Shown here one piece after another: positions 1 to 7,197 of a stretch of 15,158 nt of DNA. The notes under the pieces were generated by a model that was not told the DNA's origin, searched no databases, and saw nothing but the letters and a program-made list of their open reading frames with translations. Numbering within the stretch: position 1 is the stretch's first letter; each line of letters begins with the position of its first letter. A program made the translations under genes and the position numbers. Origin of the DNA: Pseudomonadota bacterium (lineage in GTDB: Bacteria > Pseudomonadota > Gammaproteobacteria > Pseudomonadales > Azotimanducaceae); NCBI GenBank assembly GCA_009936895.1, contig JAACDS010000274.1, positions 1 through 15,158 on the forward strand, given 5' to 3'.

Positions 1-1625
1 ACCGTGGACAGGCGGTGAGCGATCACCAAGGTTGTGCGACCGACCATGACCTCTTGCAACGCAGCCTGAATGTACTTTTCTGATTCGTTATCCAAAGCCG
101 ATGTGGCCTCATCCATTATCAGCACCGGGGCATCTTTCAACAGCGCTCGCGCGATGGCTATTCGCTGACGTTGCCCACCAGACAACAGCACCCCATCGTC
201 ACCAACCAAGGTATCCAGTCCGTCGGGCAAATGGCGTACAAATTCATCGGCATAAGACCGCTTCAAGGCTTGGTTAATCTCTTCGTCCGATGCTTCTGCC
301 ATGTCGCCGTAGGCAATATTGTTGCGCAGGGTATCGTTGAACAAGGTGACTTGTTGACTCACGAAGGAGATATGTTTGCGCAGATTACCGAGTTCAAAGG
401 ACTCGATTGGGGTACCGTCCAGCGAGAGGCTACCGCGCTCCACGTCATAAAATCGAGGCAACAAGCTGGCTAACGTGGACTTACCGCTACCAGACCGACC
501 GACCAGCGCTACCGTCTGACCTGGCGCAATGTTTAACGTAACGCCATGCAGAACGTCTGGACCATCCAGCGTGTAGCGAAAACTGACATCATCAATCGCC
601 ACTTCACCCCGTGCGCGTTCGAGTTCGAAGACGCCGTTGTTCTGTTCTATTCCAGAGTCCAACTGTTTAAAAATGTCTTCTGCCGCCGCAAAGCCACGTT
701 GCAGCTTCGCATTAATTTCCGAAAGTTTGCGAATGGGACGACCCAGCATTCCCGCTAACACCAAGAATTCTACGGCCTTACCGCTGGACAACTGCACACC
801 AAAGTCTGGGCTGTACAGCACCACGATCAACCCGCAAAGCCCAAGGGCGATGATGGTTTCGTTGGTCTGGGAACTGAACACCTTGGTAACCACCATTTTC
901 ATGTTCTGCTGGCGGTTGACCTTACTCGCCGTCAGAAAGCGGCTTGCCTCCTGTTCTTGTCCACCAAAAATCTTGACCTCTCGATAGCCACTGGCGACCT
1001 CTGAGACCACATGGGTCACATCCCCCATGGAATGCTGAATACGGCGACTGATCCGACGAAAACGATTACTGGCGAAAGCCACGACCAAACCCAGAACCGG
1101 GGCCATGGCGATGAACAACATCGTCAGTCGCCAATCGATCAGCAACATAAAAGTCAGGTAGGCCAACACCTTCAGGCCGTCTTGAATGAGTGCTCTGAGG
1201 GCATCCGTGCCCGTATCGCGCAGCTGGGTCACGGTAAAAGTGATCTGCGAAACAATGTGGCCCTGGGTTGCGCCGTCAAAATAGCTGCTGGGGGACTTTA
1301 AAATGTGGCCAAACAGCTGTTCGCGCAGATCGTAGACCACGCCAAAGGACACTCGAGACATGGCGGCTTCGCCAATAATCGCCCCCAAGGCACGCATCAC
1401 GGTCACCACTGCCATCATAATGGGAATGGTCGCCGCCGCCCGGACTTGGGCATCGTCCCAACCGTCTATCAAGTTACCAAACAAGGTCACAAAGTACCCT
1501 TCCGCTGCCGCTGCCGTAATAAATCCAATAAAGGCGACGATCAGCAGTGGCCAATAGTGCCCCACGTATCCCAGCAGCCGACGATAGATCGACCAGTCTG
1601 ATTTGCTTTTCGCGTCTTCAGCCAT
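1..1625 (-). CDS. msbA: MsbA lipid A export ABC transporter, ATPase/permease (3' end cut by window edge)
   Basis: This half-transporter would dimerise in the inner membrane and flip lipid A-core from the inner to the outer leaflet using ATP. The frame runs from ATG at 1625 to the window edge without a stop, giving about 541 residues; the usual length is about 580, so roughly 40-60 C-terminal residues are missing. The N-terminal half is the membrane domain, starting MAEDAKSKSDWSIYRRLLGY. The nucleotide-binding domain shows Walker A GRSGSGKST near residue 375, the signature LSGGQRQR near 480, Walker B VLIMDEATSALD near 497 and the H-loop AHRLST near 532. This spacing matches my memory of E. coli MsbA. 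A GGAG lies 6 nt before the ATG. The gene starts 12 nt after exbD and is probably co-transcribed with it. Family and orientation are certain. The choice of MsbA over another lipid-type exporter rests on length, motif spacing and context. Confidence 0.93.
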   Translation of the reverse strand, partial: MAEDAKSKSDWSIYRRLLGYVGHYWPLLIVAFIGFITAAAAEGYFVTLFGNLIDGWDDAQVRAAATIPIMMAVVTVMRALGAIIGEAAMSRVSFGVVYDLREQLFGHILKSPSSYFDGATQGHIVSQITFTVTQLRDTGTDALRALIQDGLKVLAYLTFMLLIDWRLTMLFIAMAPVLGLVVAFASNRFRRISRRIQHSMGDVTHVVSEVASGYREVKIFGGQEQEASRFLTASKVNRQQNMKMVVTKVFSSQTNETIIALGLCGLIVVLYSPDFGVQLSSGKAVEFLVLAGMLGRPIRKLSEINAKLQRGFAAAEDIFKQLDSGIEQNNGVFELERARGEVAIDDVSFRYTLDGPDVLHGVTLNIAPGQTVALVGRSGSGKSTLASLLPRFYDVERGSLSLDGTPIESFELGNLRKHISFVSQQVTLFNDTLRNNIAYGDMAEASDEEINQALKRSYADEFVRHLPDGLDTLVGDDGVLLSGGQRQRIAIARALLKDAPVLIMDEATSALDNESEKYIQAALQEVMVGRTTLVIAHRLST

Positions 1626-1637
1626 GACCGGCTCCGG

Positions 1638-2105
1638 TTATTGGTTGGGATCAGAATTAGGGGACGGTGCGAACTCAGACATCCGCCCAGACATGGCGGT
1701 GGCTAGGCTCACCTGAACAAATCCAGCAGTGGCACAAGCGTCTAACACGCGTATCACCGACTGATGCGTTGCATCGGCGTCCGCTCGAACGTCTACCGAC
1801 TGCTTTGCGAGCTGATCGGGGGTCAGCATCTGGGCTTGGTGTTTAACCGCAGACACCAGAGATTCGATATCTCTGCCAACGCGCTGACCGGCTACCCAGT
1901 AGTCACCAGCGGCGGTAACGGTGATCTGCAAGGTCTCGCCACTGCCCGCCAACGCGCTATGGGATTCTGGTAATGACACATCGATGACTCGGTTTTGCAC
2001 AAAGTTCGCAGACACCATAAAAAAAATCAGCAGTAAGAACACCACATCAATCAGCGGCGTTATTTCGATTCCGGGTTCGCGCCGCGCCGCTCTCACCCGT
2101 GCCAC
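1638..2105 (-). CDS. exbD: ExbD/TolR-family biopolymer transport protein
   Basis: This is a 155-residue protein with one membrane segment, the ExbD/TolR partner of the proton channel encoded just upstream. The start is GTG, placed directly after the TAG stop of exbB with no gap. An AAAGGA about 7 nt upstream, inside the exbB coding end, supports it. After a short basic N-terminus (residues 1-10) comes the family motif ITPLIDVVFLLLIFFMVSAN. It carries the conserved membrane aspartate, here D20, which takes part in proton translocation in ExbD and TolR. The rest is a periplasmic domain ending in a short Pro/Ser/Asn-rich tail. Gene order exbB-exbD-msbA and the tight spacing suggest one transcript and a role in envelope transport. 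No TonB or TolA is encoded here, so the effector that this motor drives is unknown. ExbD fits better than TolR only because no other tol genes are present. Confidence 0.92.
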   Translation of the reverse strand: MARVRAARREPGIEITPLIDVVFLLLIFFMVSANFVQNRVIDVSLPESHSALAGSGETLQITVTAAGDYWVAGQRVGRDIESLVSAVKHQAQMLTPDQLAKQSVDVRADADATHQSVIRVLDACATAGFVQVSLATAMSGRMSEFAPSPNSDPNQ

Positions 2106-2708
2106 CTAAGCGTCCTTTCTCATTTGGTCAAAAAACCGATCACTCACCGCCTCGATCTCGAGCAAGAGTGCGTCTACATGGCGCAGCAGTGCGCGATGAC
2201 AAACCAAGGCTGGAATGGCTACCGATAGTCCCGCTGCCGTGGTGATCAGCGCGGTGGAAATACCGCCTGCCAGCAATTGCGAGTCGGTCTGGCCGGCAGC
2301 GAACAGTTGATCAAACACCTCGATCAGTCCAACCACCGTGCCAAGAATGCCCAGAAGCGGACAAATCGATGCCACCACGCCAAGTCCGGTCAAATGACGT
2401 TCAAGACTGTGTGCCGTAATGTCTAACGCAGTTTGTCGTGCCTTCTGGAATTCCTCCTTAGGCTGCGCGATATTGGCCAACCCCACGGCCAATACATAAC
2501 CTAATTGGCTGGTTTCGCCCAACTCGTTCAGCGCGGTACTGCTGCTGGGCCAACCGGAGGTATCACCCATACGCGCCAAAAGTGGTTCCGGCAGGACCTG
2601 AGCTCGGCGCAGCGACCACCAACGTTCGAGGCAAATCGCCACGGCGATGACGCTGCAAAACGCGATAGGCAGCATCAGAAGGCCACCGTCTTGAAAAATT
2701 TCTAGCAT
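2106..2708 (-). CDS. exbB: ExbB/TolQ/MotA-family proton channel protein
   Basis: This 200-residue inner-membrane protein forms the proton-conducting scaffold that pairs with ExbD. Three hydrophobic segments are visible, at about residues 9-28, 107-133 and 150-172, with a charged cytoplasmic stretch between the first two. The last two hold the family signature, with CPLLGILGTVVGLIEVF near 116-132 and ISTALITTAAGLSVAIPAL near 150-168. A cytoplasmic C-terminal tail follows. The ATG at 2708 has an AAGG about 8 nt upstream. The gene begins 25 nt after the upstream aldolase-like gene ends, and its TAG stop abuts the GTG of exbD, so translation of the two is probably coupled. It is short relative to E. 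coli ExbB (about 244 residues) but normal for the stand-alone ExbB proteins encoded near msbA. TolQ is a less likely name because tolR/A/B/pal do not follow. Confidence 0.92.
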   Translation of the reverse strand: MLEIFQDGGLLMLPIAFCSVIAVAICLERWWSLRRAQVLPEPLLARMGDTSGWPSSSTALNELGETSQLGYVLAVGLANIAQPKEEFQKARQTALDITAHSLERHLTGLGVVASICPLLGILGTVVGLIEVFDQLFAAGQTDSQLLAGGISTALITTAAGLSVAIPALVCHRALLRHVDALLLEIEAVSDRFFDQMRKDA

Positions 2709-2733
2709 TCAAAAGGCCTTGCGAATTCTTCCG

Positions 2734-3930
2734 CTACCACGAGCAGCCTCGTGCCGATATGGGCCAGAGACTGTGAATCATGCCATCGGCTTCGCGTATC
2801 CAATAGTGATCGTGCAAGTTGACCGTGGGATCACAATGCGGAACGGCGAATTCCAACACTTGACCGAGCCGCACTAGCGAAATTTCATTGTCCCCGGAAT
2901 TTTCGGCGCGCTCAGGCAGAATCAGCACACCGTGTTCATCGCCGGCAAATCGAAACTGCAGATCCGGTAGCGCGTCGCACACGGGATTAACGCTGTCTGA
3001 GGCAAACGCTTTGTAGCCGCCATCAACGGTAATGGTCGCATTCTGCGGCTGACTGATCGCCGTACAAGCCACGGTCAACGCCAGATCGAATCCCTGAAAA
3101 CGGTCTGAGCTAGGCCCTGCGACCTGGCGATACTCTTCGTCCATGAAGATGTAGCTGCCCACCTGTATATCCGTCAGCGGATCAAGGGTCACGTCTATAT
3201 CAAAGGTACCTGTGCCGCCTCCGGTTACGATACCTGCAGTGATACCTTGCTGTTCAAGCAACTCGAATTTACTTGCCAAGCGACCCCAAGATCGGAGGGA
3301 CTTTTCACGGCGTTTCTCAAACTCCGGGATGTGCATGATATGGCCCGCGTAGTGCTGGACACCGGCAAAGTAAAAGCGGTCATCGCCATGCACTGCCTCT
3401 AACAAACGTAAAAACAGCGCGTCATCGCGTATTCCTGTTCTGCCCATCGACACGTCAAGATCCAGCAAGATGCCAACACGCTTGTCGTCGTCAATCTCTG
3501 ATGCCAGCGCTGTGAAGCCCTCCATTGAATCAACCACCAACAACAAAGTGATATTCGGGCCGAGGATCGCGTTCACGGCACTGGCCTTATACGGCGTCGA
3601 AACCGGCGAGGTAATCAGTACGCTTTCGATGCCTGCATGCACCATGACGGCCGCTTCGCTGACCTTAGCAGTACAGATTCCCACCGCACCTGCCTGCATT
3701 TGCAGGCGGGCTATTGTGGGGCATTTGTGCGTTTTAGCATGCGGGCGAAATCCCTTGCCGTGCTTGGCCAGATGCTGGGACATGGTCTGAATATTGGCGG
3801 TCATGATCTCTCGATCTAGCACCAAGGCCGGTGTTGGCAATTCATCAACACTCAGAGGTTTATCCAGCATCATCGCTTCGGTCGGACGACCGATCACCGC
3901 ATTCAAAGCCAATTCTACCGCTGTTGACAT
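2734..3930 (-). CDS. PLP-dependent D-threonine aldolase / D-serine dehydratase-like (DSD1 family) protein
   Basis: This 398-residue fold-type III PLP enzyme has an alanine-racemase-like N-terminal barrel and a C-terminal beta domain. The N-terminal signature LPTPALVLDREIMTANIQTM spans residues 31-50. RPHAKTHK (62-69) contains the expected PLP lysine, K66. A glycine-rich phosphate-binding stretch, TGGGTGTFD, lies at 236-244. Near the C-terminus, PHCDPTVNLHD (364-374) is the divalent-metal site. As I recall, D-threonine aldolase binds metal through His-x-Asp and the vertebrate D-serine dehydratase through His-x-Cys. Here H365 and D367 fit the aldolase pattern, with C366 between them. The likely reaction is therefore retro-aldol cleavage of a D-beta-hydroxy amino acid, or a related dehydration; the substrate is unknown. 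AGGGG 5 nt before the ATG supports this start over the Met pair at residues 20-21. It is unrelated to DsdA-type bacterial D-serine dehydratase. Its place before exbBD-msbA is unexplained. Confidence 0.88.
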   Translation of the reverse strand: MSTAVELALNAVIGRPTEAMMLDKPLSVDELPTPALVLDREIMTANIQTMSQHLAKHGKGFRPHAKTHKCPTIARLQMQAGAVGICTAKVSEAAVMVHAGIESVLITSPVSTPYKASAVNAILGPNITLLLVVDSMEGFTALASEIDDDKRVGILLDLDVSMGRTGIRDDALFLRLLEAVHGDDRFYFAGVQHYAGHIMHIPEFEKRREKSLRSWGRLASKFELLEQQGITAGIVTGGGTGTFDIDVTLDPLTDIQVGSYIFMDEEYRQVAGPSSDRFQGFDLALTVACTAISQPQNATITVDGGYKAFASDSVNPVCDALPDLQFRFAGDEHGVLILPERAENSGDNEISLVRLGQVLEFAVPHCDPTVNLHDHYWIREADGMIHSLWPISARGCSW

Positions 3931-3962
3931 ACTATCCCCTAGGCACGCCTGATCAATGACGC

Positions 3963-3968
3963 ATCATA
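3963..3968 (-). promoter_or_regulatory. Possible -10 element for the aldolase-like gene
   Basis: On the minus strand the hexamer TATGAT (5 of 6 against TATAAT) lies about 33 nt before the ATG at 3930, a reasonable distance for a promoter in this gap. No convincing -35 hexamer sits 16-18 nt further upstream, so this is weak. The gene could also be read from the small ORF upstream. Confidence 0.25.
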
Positions 3969-4053
3969 ACGGGGTTAGGGCCTGAATAGCAGTATTGGCT
4001 TGCGACTACCGAGCGCTTTTAGCGGCTGTTTTTCGGGTGCGTTTGCCGTGTGT

Positions 4054-4443
4054 TTAGGCTGATCGCTGGACATCTGAGGCGTTGGATGCTTCTCGCTCGG
4101 AAAGCTCTTGTTGATGCTGCAGCCGAAGCGCGGCCACCAAATGTCGACATACCTGCAACCCCACTTCTCTGCGGTTTTGTTTTTGGTCGTTGGCTTCGCT
4201 GGGTAGCCACAGGCTTTTTTGGGTGGTCGCCTTGTCGGGTCTGCGCCGAGACCCTCTGCCCCCCTTGCGCAATGCCTTGGTCAACTTGTTCACCTCGCGC
4301 CCATGGCTTTCGGCATCACTGACGACCGGTGCGTCACGGGGCACCTTGGCGTTCTTGGGCTGAGATACCGGCGATGAATCGACTGCTAAACCGAGCTCAA
4401 GCGGCTGTTGAGCGTCAGACTGGTGTGTATCGTGCTTTTCCAT
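4054..4443 (-). CDS. Hypothetical small hydrophilic protein, candidate SOS (LexA)-controlled ORF
   Basis: I do not recognise this 129-residue protein. It is hydrophilic, with no membrane segment or signal peptide. Residues 1-48 are acidic/polar and Pro/Ser-rich. A strongly basic patch, KALRKGGRGSRRRPDK, sits at 56-71. The region about 92-118 (REVGLQVCRHLVAALRLQHQ and onward) could form an amphipathic helix. Reality is supported by the strong LexA-type operator just upstream, by its place in an otherwise empty 550-nt gap, and by its strand matching the neighbours. Against it, the ATG has no Shine-Dalgarno, and AGA codons are used three times. If transcription starts just downstream of the operator the message could be leaderless. 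An alternative start is TTG at 4284 (residue 54), with GAGGTG 6 nt before it. It is not SulA, YebG, DinI, RecN or ImuA by eye. The same frame continues after the TAA for 15 mostly basic or small codons. Confidence 0.5.
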   Translation of the reverse strand: MEKHDTHQSDAQQPLELGLAVDSSPVSQPKNAKVPRDAPVVSDAESHGREVNKLTKALRKGGRGSRRRPDKATTQKSLWLPSEANDQKQNRREVGLQVCRHLVAALRLQHQQELSEREASNASDVQRSA

Positions 4444-4462
4444 ACTGTATAAATACCAACTA
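4443..4462 (-). promoter_or_regulatory. Second, degenerate LexA-like half-site in tandem
   Basis: The octamer TACTGTAT of the main LexA box recurs exactly 18 bp away, at 4443-4450. The right half here (CCAAC in place of ACAGT) is poor, so it would be a weak site on its own. Tandem LexA sites occur at some SOS promoters and can bind cooperatively. The repeat overlaps the first base of the ATG at 4443. Confidence 0.35.
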
Positions 4463-4480
4463 CTGTATGTTTATACAACT
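4461..4480 (-). promoter_or_regulatory. LexA (SOS) box
   Basis: Read on the plus strand the site is TACTGTATGTTTATACAACT. The gammaproteobacterial LexA consensus is TACTGTATATATATACAGTA, with core CTGT-N8-ACAG. The left half TACTGTAT is perfect and the core is CTGT-ATGTTTAT-ACAA, one mismatch. It overlaps the last two bases of the clpB stop codon and ends 17 bp before the ATG of the small ORF at 4443. Its only plausible target is therefore that minus-strand ORF, and possibly the aldolase-like gene behind it. No plus-strand gene starts nearby. Confidence 0.65.
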
Positions 4481-7103
4481 ACTTTTCAGCAACAGATACG
4501 ACCAGCCGATCCTCCTGCCAATCGCCGTACAGCGCGCTGCCGGATTCGAAACCTTCACCCAATAAGGCCTGAGCGAGCGGGTTTTCCACCAAGCGTTGCA
4601 GCGCGCGCTTGAGCGGTCGGGCTCCGTAGACTGGGTCGTAGCCCGCCTCGCATACTGCCTGCATGGCTTGGTCACTGAGCGTCAGACTTAGCTCTTGTTC
4701 GGCTAGACGTTGGTTCAACAGGCCGAGCTGCAGCTGCGCGATGTGCTGAATGTGCTCGGAACTCAGGGGTTTGAACACCACCACATCGTCAACGCGGTTG
4801 ATAAACTCGGGTCGGAAATGTTGTGCCACGATGCCCATCACCATGTCGTTGAGCCGCTGATTAAACGCCTCGACGTTGTCGCTGTCCGCGCCATCTTGGG
4901 TAAAGGCCTGAATGGCCTCGGAACCAAGATTAGACGTCATCACCAGCACACAGTTGCTAAAGTCTACGGTTCGGCCATGGCCATCGGTCAAACGCCCATC
5001 GTCAAGAACCTGCAGCAAAATATTGAAGACATCGTTGTGGGCCTTCTCCACTTCGTCCAACAAAATCAATGAATAGGGCTTGCGGCGCACGGCCTCGGTC
5101 AAATAGCCCCCCTCTTCATAGCCAACATAGCCCGGGGGCGCTCCGATCAAGCGGGCTACCGAGTGTTTTTCCATGAATTCGGACATGTCTACTCGGATCA
5201 TCGCGTCGGCGCTGTCAAAGAGCACCTCGGCCAAGGCCTTACACAGCTCGGTCTTACCGACGCCGGTAGGACCAAGAAACATAAAAGACCCGTTAGGTTT
5301 GCTGGGGTCAGACAGCCCGGCGCGAGCCCGCCGAACCGCCTGACTCACGGCGGCAATAGGTTCAGACTGGCCGATGACTTTTTCCCCCAGCGCCTGCTCG
5401 AGCTGCAACAAGCGCTCTTTCTCCTGGGACAGCAAGCGAGCGACAGGAATGCCCGTCCATTTACCCACCACCTCGGCGATCTCTTCTGCCGTCACCTTGT
5501 TGCGCAGCAACCGGGGCTCACTCCCCTCTTCTGGCGCGCCAGTGTCGGCACTGGCGGTCTGCTGTGCCAGACGCTTCTCTAGATCGGGGATGACGCCGTA
5601 CTGTAGCTCGGACATGCGGGTCAGGTCGCTTTCACGTCTGGCTGCTTCGAACTGGAGCCGGGCCGCCTCCAACTCTTCCTTGGTGTCTTGCGACCCTTTG
5701 AGCGCCTGCTTTTCAGATTCCCAGATTTTGTCCAGCGCGGCATATTCTTTTTCAATATCTCTTATTTCGCCGCGCAGGTCGTCCAGGCGTTTTTTGCTGG
5801 CGTCATCACTTTCTTTCTTGAGCGCTTCAACCTCCATCTTCAACTGCATCAGTCGACGATCCAGCACATCCATGCTTTCCGGCTTCGAATCCATTTCCAA
5901 ACGAATCCGGCTTGCGGCCTCGTCAATCAGATCAATGGCTTTGTCCGGCAGTTGCCGGTCGGTAATGTATCGGTGCGACAAATTGGCCGCAGCGACAATG
6001 GCCGGATCCGTGATATCCACACCATGGTGCACTTCATAGCGTTCTTTCAGACCGCGCAGAATAGCGACCGTATCCTGTAAATCCGGTTGATCGACCTGAA
6101 CCTTTTGGAAACGTCGTTCCAGCGCGGCATCTTTCTCGATGTACTGCCGATACTCGTCCAACGTGGTCGCTCCAACACAGTGCAGCTCTCCGCGGGCCAG
6201 GGCGGGCTTGAGCATATTACCCGCATCCATCGCGCCATCCGCCTTGCCGGCCCCCACCATGGTGTGCAGCTCATCAATGAAGAGAATGATATTGCCTTCT
6301 TGTTTGGCCAGATCATTCAGCACTGCCTTGAGTCGCTCCTCGAATTCGCCCCGGTACTTGGCGCCGGCAATCAACGCACCCAGGTCCAACGACAACACGC
6401 GCTTGTCTTTCAGGCTGTCGGCCACCTCACCATTAATGATGCGCTGGGCTAACCCTTCCACGATGGCTGTCTTACCCACACCCGGCTCGCCAATCAGCAC
6501 CGGATTGTTTTTGGTACGACGCTGCAACACCTGCACGGTACGCCGAATTTCTTCGTCCCGACCGATGACCGGATCTAGCTTTCCCTGTTCAGCCAGAACC
6601 GTGAGATCTTGGGTGTATTTTTCCAGCGCGTTGCGCATTTCTTCGTCGTTCTTTTGTTCCACTGTTCTACCCTGTCTTTGCGACTCAATGAATGCCGAGG
6701 CGGTCTGCTGACCGAAACCCGCTGCTGCCAGGCTTGCAGCAACGCTCTGATCCTGAAAAAACCCCAGCACCACCCAGTCCTCGGCAATAAAGTCATCGCC
6801 CGCCTTATCGGCCAGTTTCTGAGCTAGGCCCAGCAACGCCTGTAATTCTGCACTGGCCGACAGCTGATCACTCGGTGAACCCAGCGTTGGCAAATCACTC
6901 ACGACACGGGCTAACGAAGCACGCAACGCTGAGATATCCGCACCGTCTGATGTGGCCAGTTGACACAGCAGCGACTGATCAGCCTGCGCCATGGCCAAGG
7001 CAACATGCGCCGGTCCCAGCCTCGCATTACTCAATGACACCGCGTGGCTCTGCGCGGCCGCCAATGCCTCTTCTACTCGCTGGGTTAACTGCTTCGATGT
7101 CAT
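4479..7103 (-). CDS. clpB: ClpB ATP-dependent disaggregase (Hsp100)
   Basis: This cytoplasmic hexameric AAA+ chaperone dissolves protein aggregates together with DnaK/DnaJ/GrpE. The 874 residues compare with 857 in E. coli. Domains in order: the N-domain to about 145; the first ATPase with Walker A GEPGVGKT (205-212), Walker B IILFIDE (272-278) and an ERRF arginine pair (330-331); the coiled-coil M-domain at about 405-525; and the second ATPase with Walker A GPTGVGKT (611-618), pore loop GYVGYEEGG (658-666), Walker B LILLDE (679-684), FINR (767-770) and sensor-2 GARPLKR (827-833). All catalytic residues are present. Methionine at 7103 is chosen because GGGAGG lies 7 nt upstream and the N-terminus then matches the family. 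The frame stays open further upstream to a TTG at 7211, but that lacks support. A heat-shock-type promoter lies upstream. The stop codon touches a LexA box for the next gene. Confidence 0.97.
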   Translation of the reverse strand: MTSKQLTQRVEEALAAAQSHAVSLSNARLGPAHVALAMAQADQSLLCQLATSDGADISALRASLARVVSDLPTLGSPSDQLSASAELQALLGLAQKLADKAGDDFIAEDWVVLGFFQDQSVAASLAAAGFGQQTASAFIESQRQGRTVEQKNDEEMRNALEKYTQDLTVLAEQGKLDPVIGRDEEIRRTVQVLQRRTKNNPVLIGEPGVGKTAIVEGLAQRIINGEVADSLKDKRVLSLDLGALIAGAKYRGEFEERLKAVLNDLAKQEGNIILFIDELHTMVGAGKADGAMDAGNMLKPALARGELHCVGATTLDEYRQYIEKDAALERRFQKVQVDQPDLQDTVAILRGLKERYEVHHGVDITDPAIVAAANLSHRYITDRQLPDKAIDLIDEAASRIRLEMDSKPESMDVLDRRLMQLKMEVEALKKESDDASKKRLDDLRGEIRDIEKEYAALDKIWESEKQALKGSQDTKEELEAARLQFEAARRESDLTRMSELQYGVIPDLEKRLAQQTASADTGAPEEGSEPRLLRNKVTAEEIAEVVGKWTGIPVARLLSQEKERLLQLEQALGEKVIGQSEPIAAVSQAVRRARAGLSDPSKPNGSFMFLGPTGVGKTELCKALAEVLFDSADAMIRVDMSEFMEKHSVARLIGAPPGYVGYEEGGYLTEAVRRKPYSLILLDEVEKAHNDVFNILLQVLDDGRLTDGHGRTVDFSNCVLVMTSNLGSEAIQAFTQDGADSDNVEAFNQRLNDMVMGIVAQHFRPEFINRVDDVVVFKPLSSEHIQHIAQLQLGLLNQRLAEQELSLTLSDQAMQAVCEAGYDPVYGARPLKRALQRLVENPLAQALLGEGFESGSALYGDWQEDRLVVSVAEK
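6660..6673 (-). promoter_or_regulatory. Candidate internal ribosome binding site and GTG start for short ClpB
   Basis: Codon 148 of clpB is GTG (6660-6662) and is preceded, 7 nt away, by AGGG (6670-6673). E. coli makes a second ClpB form lacking the N-domain by initiating at a GTG codon, Val149. The position here is equivalent, just before the sequence EQKNDEEMRNALEKY. The match in codon, position and upstream AGGG suggests the dual-start arrangement is kept. Confidence 0.5.
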
Positions 7104-7181
7104 AAGAAAACCTCCCAAAAAGCTAGCCAAAAGCTCACTGCTGGTTGCGGTTGACACGTCTTTCACTTGTCTTCTGGTTCC

Positions 7182-7197
7182 ATCAGTGGCGACTGAT
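7182..7197. repeat. Perfect inverted repeat within the clpB promoter region
   Basis: ATCAGT-GGCG-ACTGAT has two perfect 6-bp arms around a 4-nt centre. It overlaps the proposed -10 element of the clpB promoter and lies in the 168-nt divergent gap shared with the DUF2244 gene. It could be an operator for a dimeric regulator or a small hairpin at the 5' end of a transcript. The regulator is unknown. Confidence 0.5.

Noticed and set aside
171..1601. Several plus-strand open frames of 60-120 codons
   Set aside because: All are antisense to msbA, which reads continuously in its own frame with Walker A, signature, Walker B and H-loop.
2734..3930. Annotation as DsdA D-serine ammonia-lyase or biosynthetic alanine racemase
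   Set aside because: The PHAKTHK lysine motif and the C-terminal His-Cys-Asp metal motif belong to the DSD1/D-threonine aldolase family. DsdA has a different fold, and alanine racemase lacks this metal site.
4019..4210. Short minus-strand frame overlapping the SOS ORF in another frame
   Set aside because: It is low-complexity Arg/Ser/Ala, has no start signal and adds no recognised domain. The SOS ORF frame is longer and begins right at the operator.
4050..4565. Plus-strand open frames opposite the SOS ORF and the clpB 3' end
   Set aside because: They are Trp/Cys/Arg-rich with no ribosome binding site. The second runs into clpB, and the LexA box orientation relative to genes favours the minus strand.
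5374..6039. Plus-strand open frame of 221 codons, Ser/Arg-rich, antisense to clpB
   Set aside because: It lies wholly inside the certain clpB gene, has a low-complexity Ser/Arg composition typical of antisense frames, and shows no recognisable domain.
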